The notes beneath the pieces are model-generated. The model ran no database searches and was not told the DNA's origin. It saw only the letters and a list, made by a program, of their open reading frames with translations. A stretch of 64,000 nucleotides of DNA from assembly GCA_050633545.1 (NCBI GenBank), contig JBOEGS010000006.1, forward strand, positions 186,001 to 250,000, in the 5' to 3' direction. The stretch is from Litorivita sp050633545 (GTDB lineage Bacteria > Pseudomonadota > Alphaproteobacteria > Rhodobacterales > Rhodobacteraceae). This document shows, piece by piece, positions 62,415-64,000 of the stretch (the first letter of the stretch is position 1; every line of letters starts with the position of its first letter). Made by a program: the position numbers and the translations under genes.

Positions 62415-62619
62415 CGCAAAGGCTCCGTTTGTGCCGCGCGCGGGCGGCAGGGCCGGATTTGCACGCGAAAAGAGCCGTTTAGAGGCCGTTGTTCGCGTTT
62501 GTTCCGGTTTTTAGATGCGCGCCGCTCCTCTATAAGCGGGCGTGATAGCGTCAATATAGGACGCGCCGCCGCCGCCGACAAGATGGGCGCGCGGCCTTCG
62601 CAGGCAGGAACCCGATCCG

Positions 62620-63798
62620 ATGTCCGACACGTCTTCGCGCTATCACCCCGCGCCGCGCGCGATTTTCGCCTCTGATCCGCAAGACACCCGCGGGCGGCTC
62701 TACCATGAGGAGGAAAGCGCCTTTCGCTCGCCGTTCCAACGCGACCGTGACCGGATCATCCATGCCAGCGCCTTTCGCCGTCTCAAGCACAAGACCCAAG
62801 TGTTTATCGAGCATGAGGGCGATTATTTTCGCACCCGCCTGACCCATTCGATCGAGGTGGCGCAGGTGGCGCGGACGATTTCGGGGGCTTTGGGGCTCAA
62901 TCCCGAACTGACCGAGGCCGTCGCCTTGGCGCATGATCTGGGCCACACGCCTTTCGGGCATACGGGCGAGGATGCTTTGGCCTTGCTGATGGAGCCTTAT
63001 GGCGGCTTTGATCACAACGCCCAAGCGATCCGCATCGTCACCTCATTGGAGCGCCATTATGCCGAGTGGGACGGGCTCAACTTGACGTGGGAGACGCTGG
63101 AGGGGATCGCCAAACACAACGGTCCGGTGACGGGCGATGTGCCTTGGGCCTTGGCCGAATATAACGCGCGCCATGATCTCGAATTGCACACCCACGCCAG
63201 CGCCGAAGCGCAGGTCGCGGCCTTGGCCGATGATGTGGCCTATAACAATCACGATCTGCACGACGGTCTGCGCGCCGAATTGTTTTCCACCGATGAACTG
63301 GCCGAATTGCCGATTGTGAACGGATGTTTTGCCGAAGTGGACCGCATCTATCCGGGGCTGAATTATTATCGCCGCCGTCACGAGGCGCTGCGCCGGTTTT
63401 TCGGCATTCTGGTCGAGGATGTGATTGCCGTCAGCCGCGCGCGTCTGGCCGAGGCGGCGCCGCAATCGGCGGCGGATGTGCGCCACGCGGGGCGGATGAT
63501 GGTGCAATTCTCGCCCGATCTTTGGGCGCAGCTCAAGGTGATCCGGCAATTCCTCTTCGAGCGCATGTATCGCGCCCCCGATGTGGTGGTGATGCGCGAG
63601 AAGGTCACCCGCGTGGTCAACGAGCTTTTCCCGCTGTTTTTGGAGGAGCCGGAGCTTTTGCCCAAACAATGGCGCAAGGATGTGGCCGACGCGCAGGGCG
63701 AGGTGGCTTTGGCGCGTATCGTCGCCGATTACATCGCCGGAATGACCGACCGTTTCGCCATTCAAGAGCACGAGCGTCTTTTGGGCGGGGTGTTATAG
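62620..63798 (+). CDS. dgt: Deoxyguanosinetriphosphate triphosphohydrolase-like protein
   Basis: A 392-residue HD-domain enzyme that releases triphosphate from dNTPs. The HD metal ligands are in FRTRLTHSIEVAQVAR, VALAHDLGHTPFGHTGED and LADDVAYNNHDLHDGLRA. N-terminal HRDRIIHASAFRRLKHKTQV is replaced here by the close DRDRIIHASAFRRLKHKTQV. It belongs to the shorter, cytosolic dGTPase-like subgroup without the long insert of enterobacterial Dgt. The start ATG has a weak GATCCG before it. The 202 bp beyond it to the window end (63799-64000) hold no gene I can support. Confidence 0.93.
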   Translation: MSDTSSRYHPAPRAIFASDPQDTRGRLYHEEESAFRSPFQRDRDRIIHASAFRRLKHKTQVFIEHEGDYFRTRLTHSIEVAQVARTISGALGLNPELTEAVALAHDLGHTPFGHTGEDALALLMEPYGGFDHNAQAIRIVTSLERHYAEWDGLNLTWETLEGIAKHNGPVTGDVPWALAEYNARHDLELHTHASAEAQVAALADDVAYNNHDLHDGLRAELFSTDELAELPIVNGCFAEVDRIYPGLNYYRRRHEALRRFFGILVEDVIAVSRARLAEAAPQSAADVRHAGRMMVQFSPDLWAQLKVIRQFLFERMYRAPDVVVMREKVTRVVNELFPLFLEEPELLPKQWRKDVADAQGEVALARIVADYIAGMTDRFAIQEHERLLGGVL

Positions 63799-64000
63799 CG
63801 GCGCGCACGGGCGTGCGGTTTTGGCCGGTATCGCGGTAAAGATGTATTTATGCGGCGCGCTCTCTTGACAGCCCATCCGATATGGGCAGGTTATTGGCGG
63901 GATTAACGCTGCGGCAAGCTCTGCGGCCACAAGATCAAGATGGGTGTGTAGGGGCTTGTTTTTGAGAAATAAAACAGTGGTCGTGGCTGGCGCCTCGCAT

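Noticed and set aside
63977..64000. Possible gene start (GTG) at the right edge
   Set aside because: Only eight codons are visible and there is no clear ribosome site, so it cannot be judged.

Overview
The window looks like chromosomal DNA of an alphaproteobacterium of the Rhodobacterales (Roseobacter/Rhodobacter lineage). The evidence is the high GC content, the Shemin-pathway 5-aminolevulinate synthase with a textbook FnrL box upstream, two complete TRAP transporters, Entner-Doudoroff genes, a DksA with only one of the four zinc-finger cysteines, two VPLPA-CTERM surface proteins and many small proteins of the kind seen mainly in this order. No insertion sequence, prophage, CRISPR array or replication origin was found.

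Layout. 1-6.3 kb: a C4-dicarboxylate module, with sensor kinase DctB (5' end outside the window), response regulator DctD, twin palindromic DctD-type operators, then dctPQM. 6.3-7.5 kb: a gene-poor stretch with a probably frameshifted gene and two tandem tRNA-Asp genes. 7.5-10.1 kb: a small membrane protein, an alpha/beta hydrolase with a fluoroacetate-dehalogenase-type active site, and an M20 peptidase. 10.1-14.3 kb: hemA, a RodZ-like protein and ispG. 14.2-16.9 kb: two DsbA-like proteins and a BepA-like M48 protease in one operon. 17-28.3 kb: aminotransferase, cell-wall amidase, PBP1A, RF2, an exported protein, an amidase, a DUF2189-type membrane protein, an XRE regulator and a small acidic protein. 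28.3-31.1 kb: ilvBH on the minus strand, preceded by a leader peptide and attenuator. 31.1-38.9 kb: a VPLPA-CTERM protein, a NarL-type two-component system and a divergent TakPQM-like TRAP operon. 39-47.5 kb: bpt, RDD and DUF2852-type membrane proteins, a YbaK-type deacylase, glnE, eda and edd. 47.8-57.3 kb: a lipoprotein, an RNA methyltransferase, a PIN protein, an M48 protease, a VWA protein, a DUF2927-type lipoprotein, a 51-residue membrane protein, a second VPLPA-CTERM protein, MoxR and dksA. 57.6-64 kb: a FAD monooxygenase, xthA, the repeat-peptide locus, an ErpA/IscA protein and dgt.

The most unusual locus is 59.7-61.9 kb. It encodes a 227-residue protein made almost entirely of ten repeats of about 21 residues, each carrying one cysteine in an invariant FTCGL core, followed by a 358-residue protein that I do not recognise. 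Upstream lie a CtrA-like box, a consensus -10 inside an 8-bp inverted repeat, and several copies of a CAACC(TA/AT)GGGTG motif. The repeats vary in codon use but not in the FTCGL core, so the peptide is under selection. It could be a multi-core peptide precursor or a thiol/metal-binding repeat protein, with the second gene as partner.

Much of the rest is core metabolism joined to uptake: dicarboxylate and probably 2-oxoacid TRAP transport, each next to its own two-component system, Entner-Doudoroff sugar breakdown, branched-chain amino acid synthesis under attenuation, haem synthesis under oxygen control, and cell-envelope growth and quality control.
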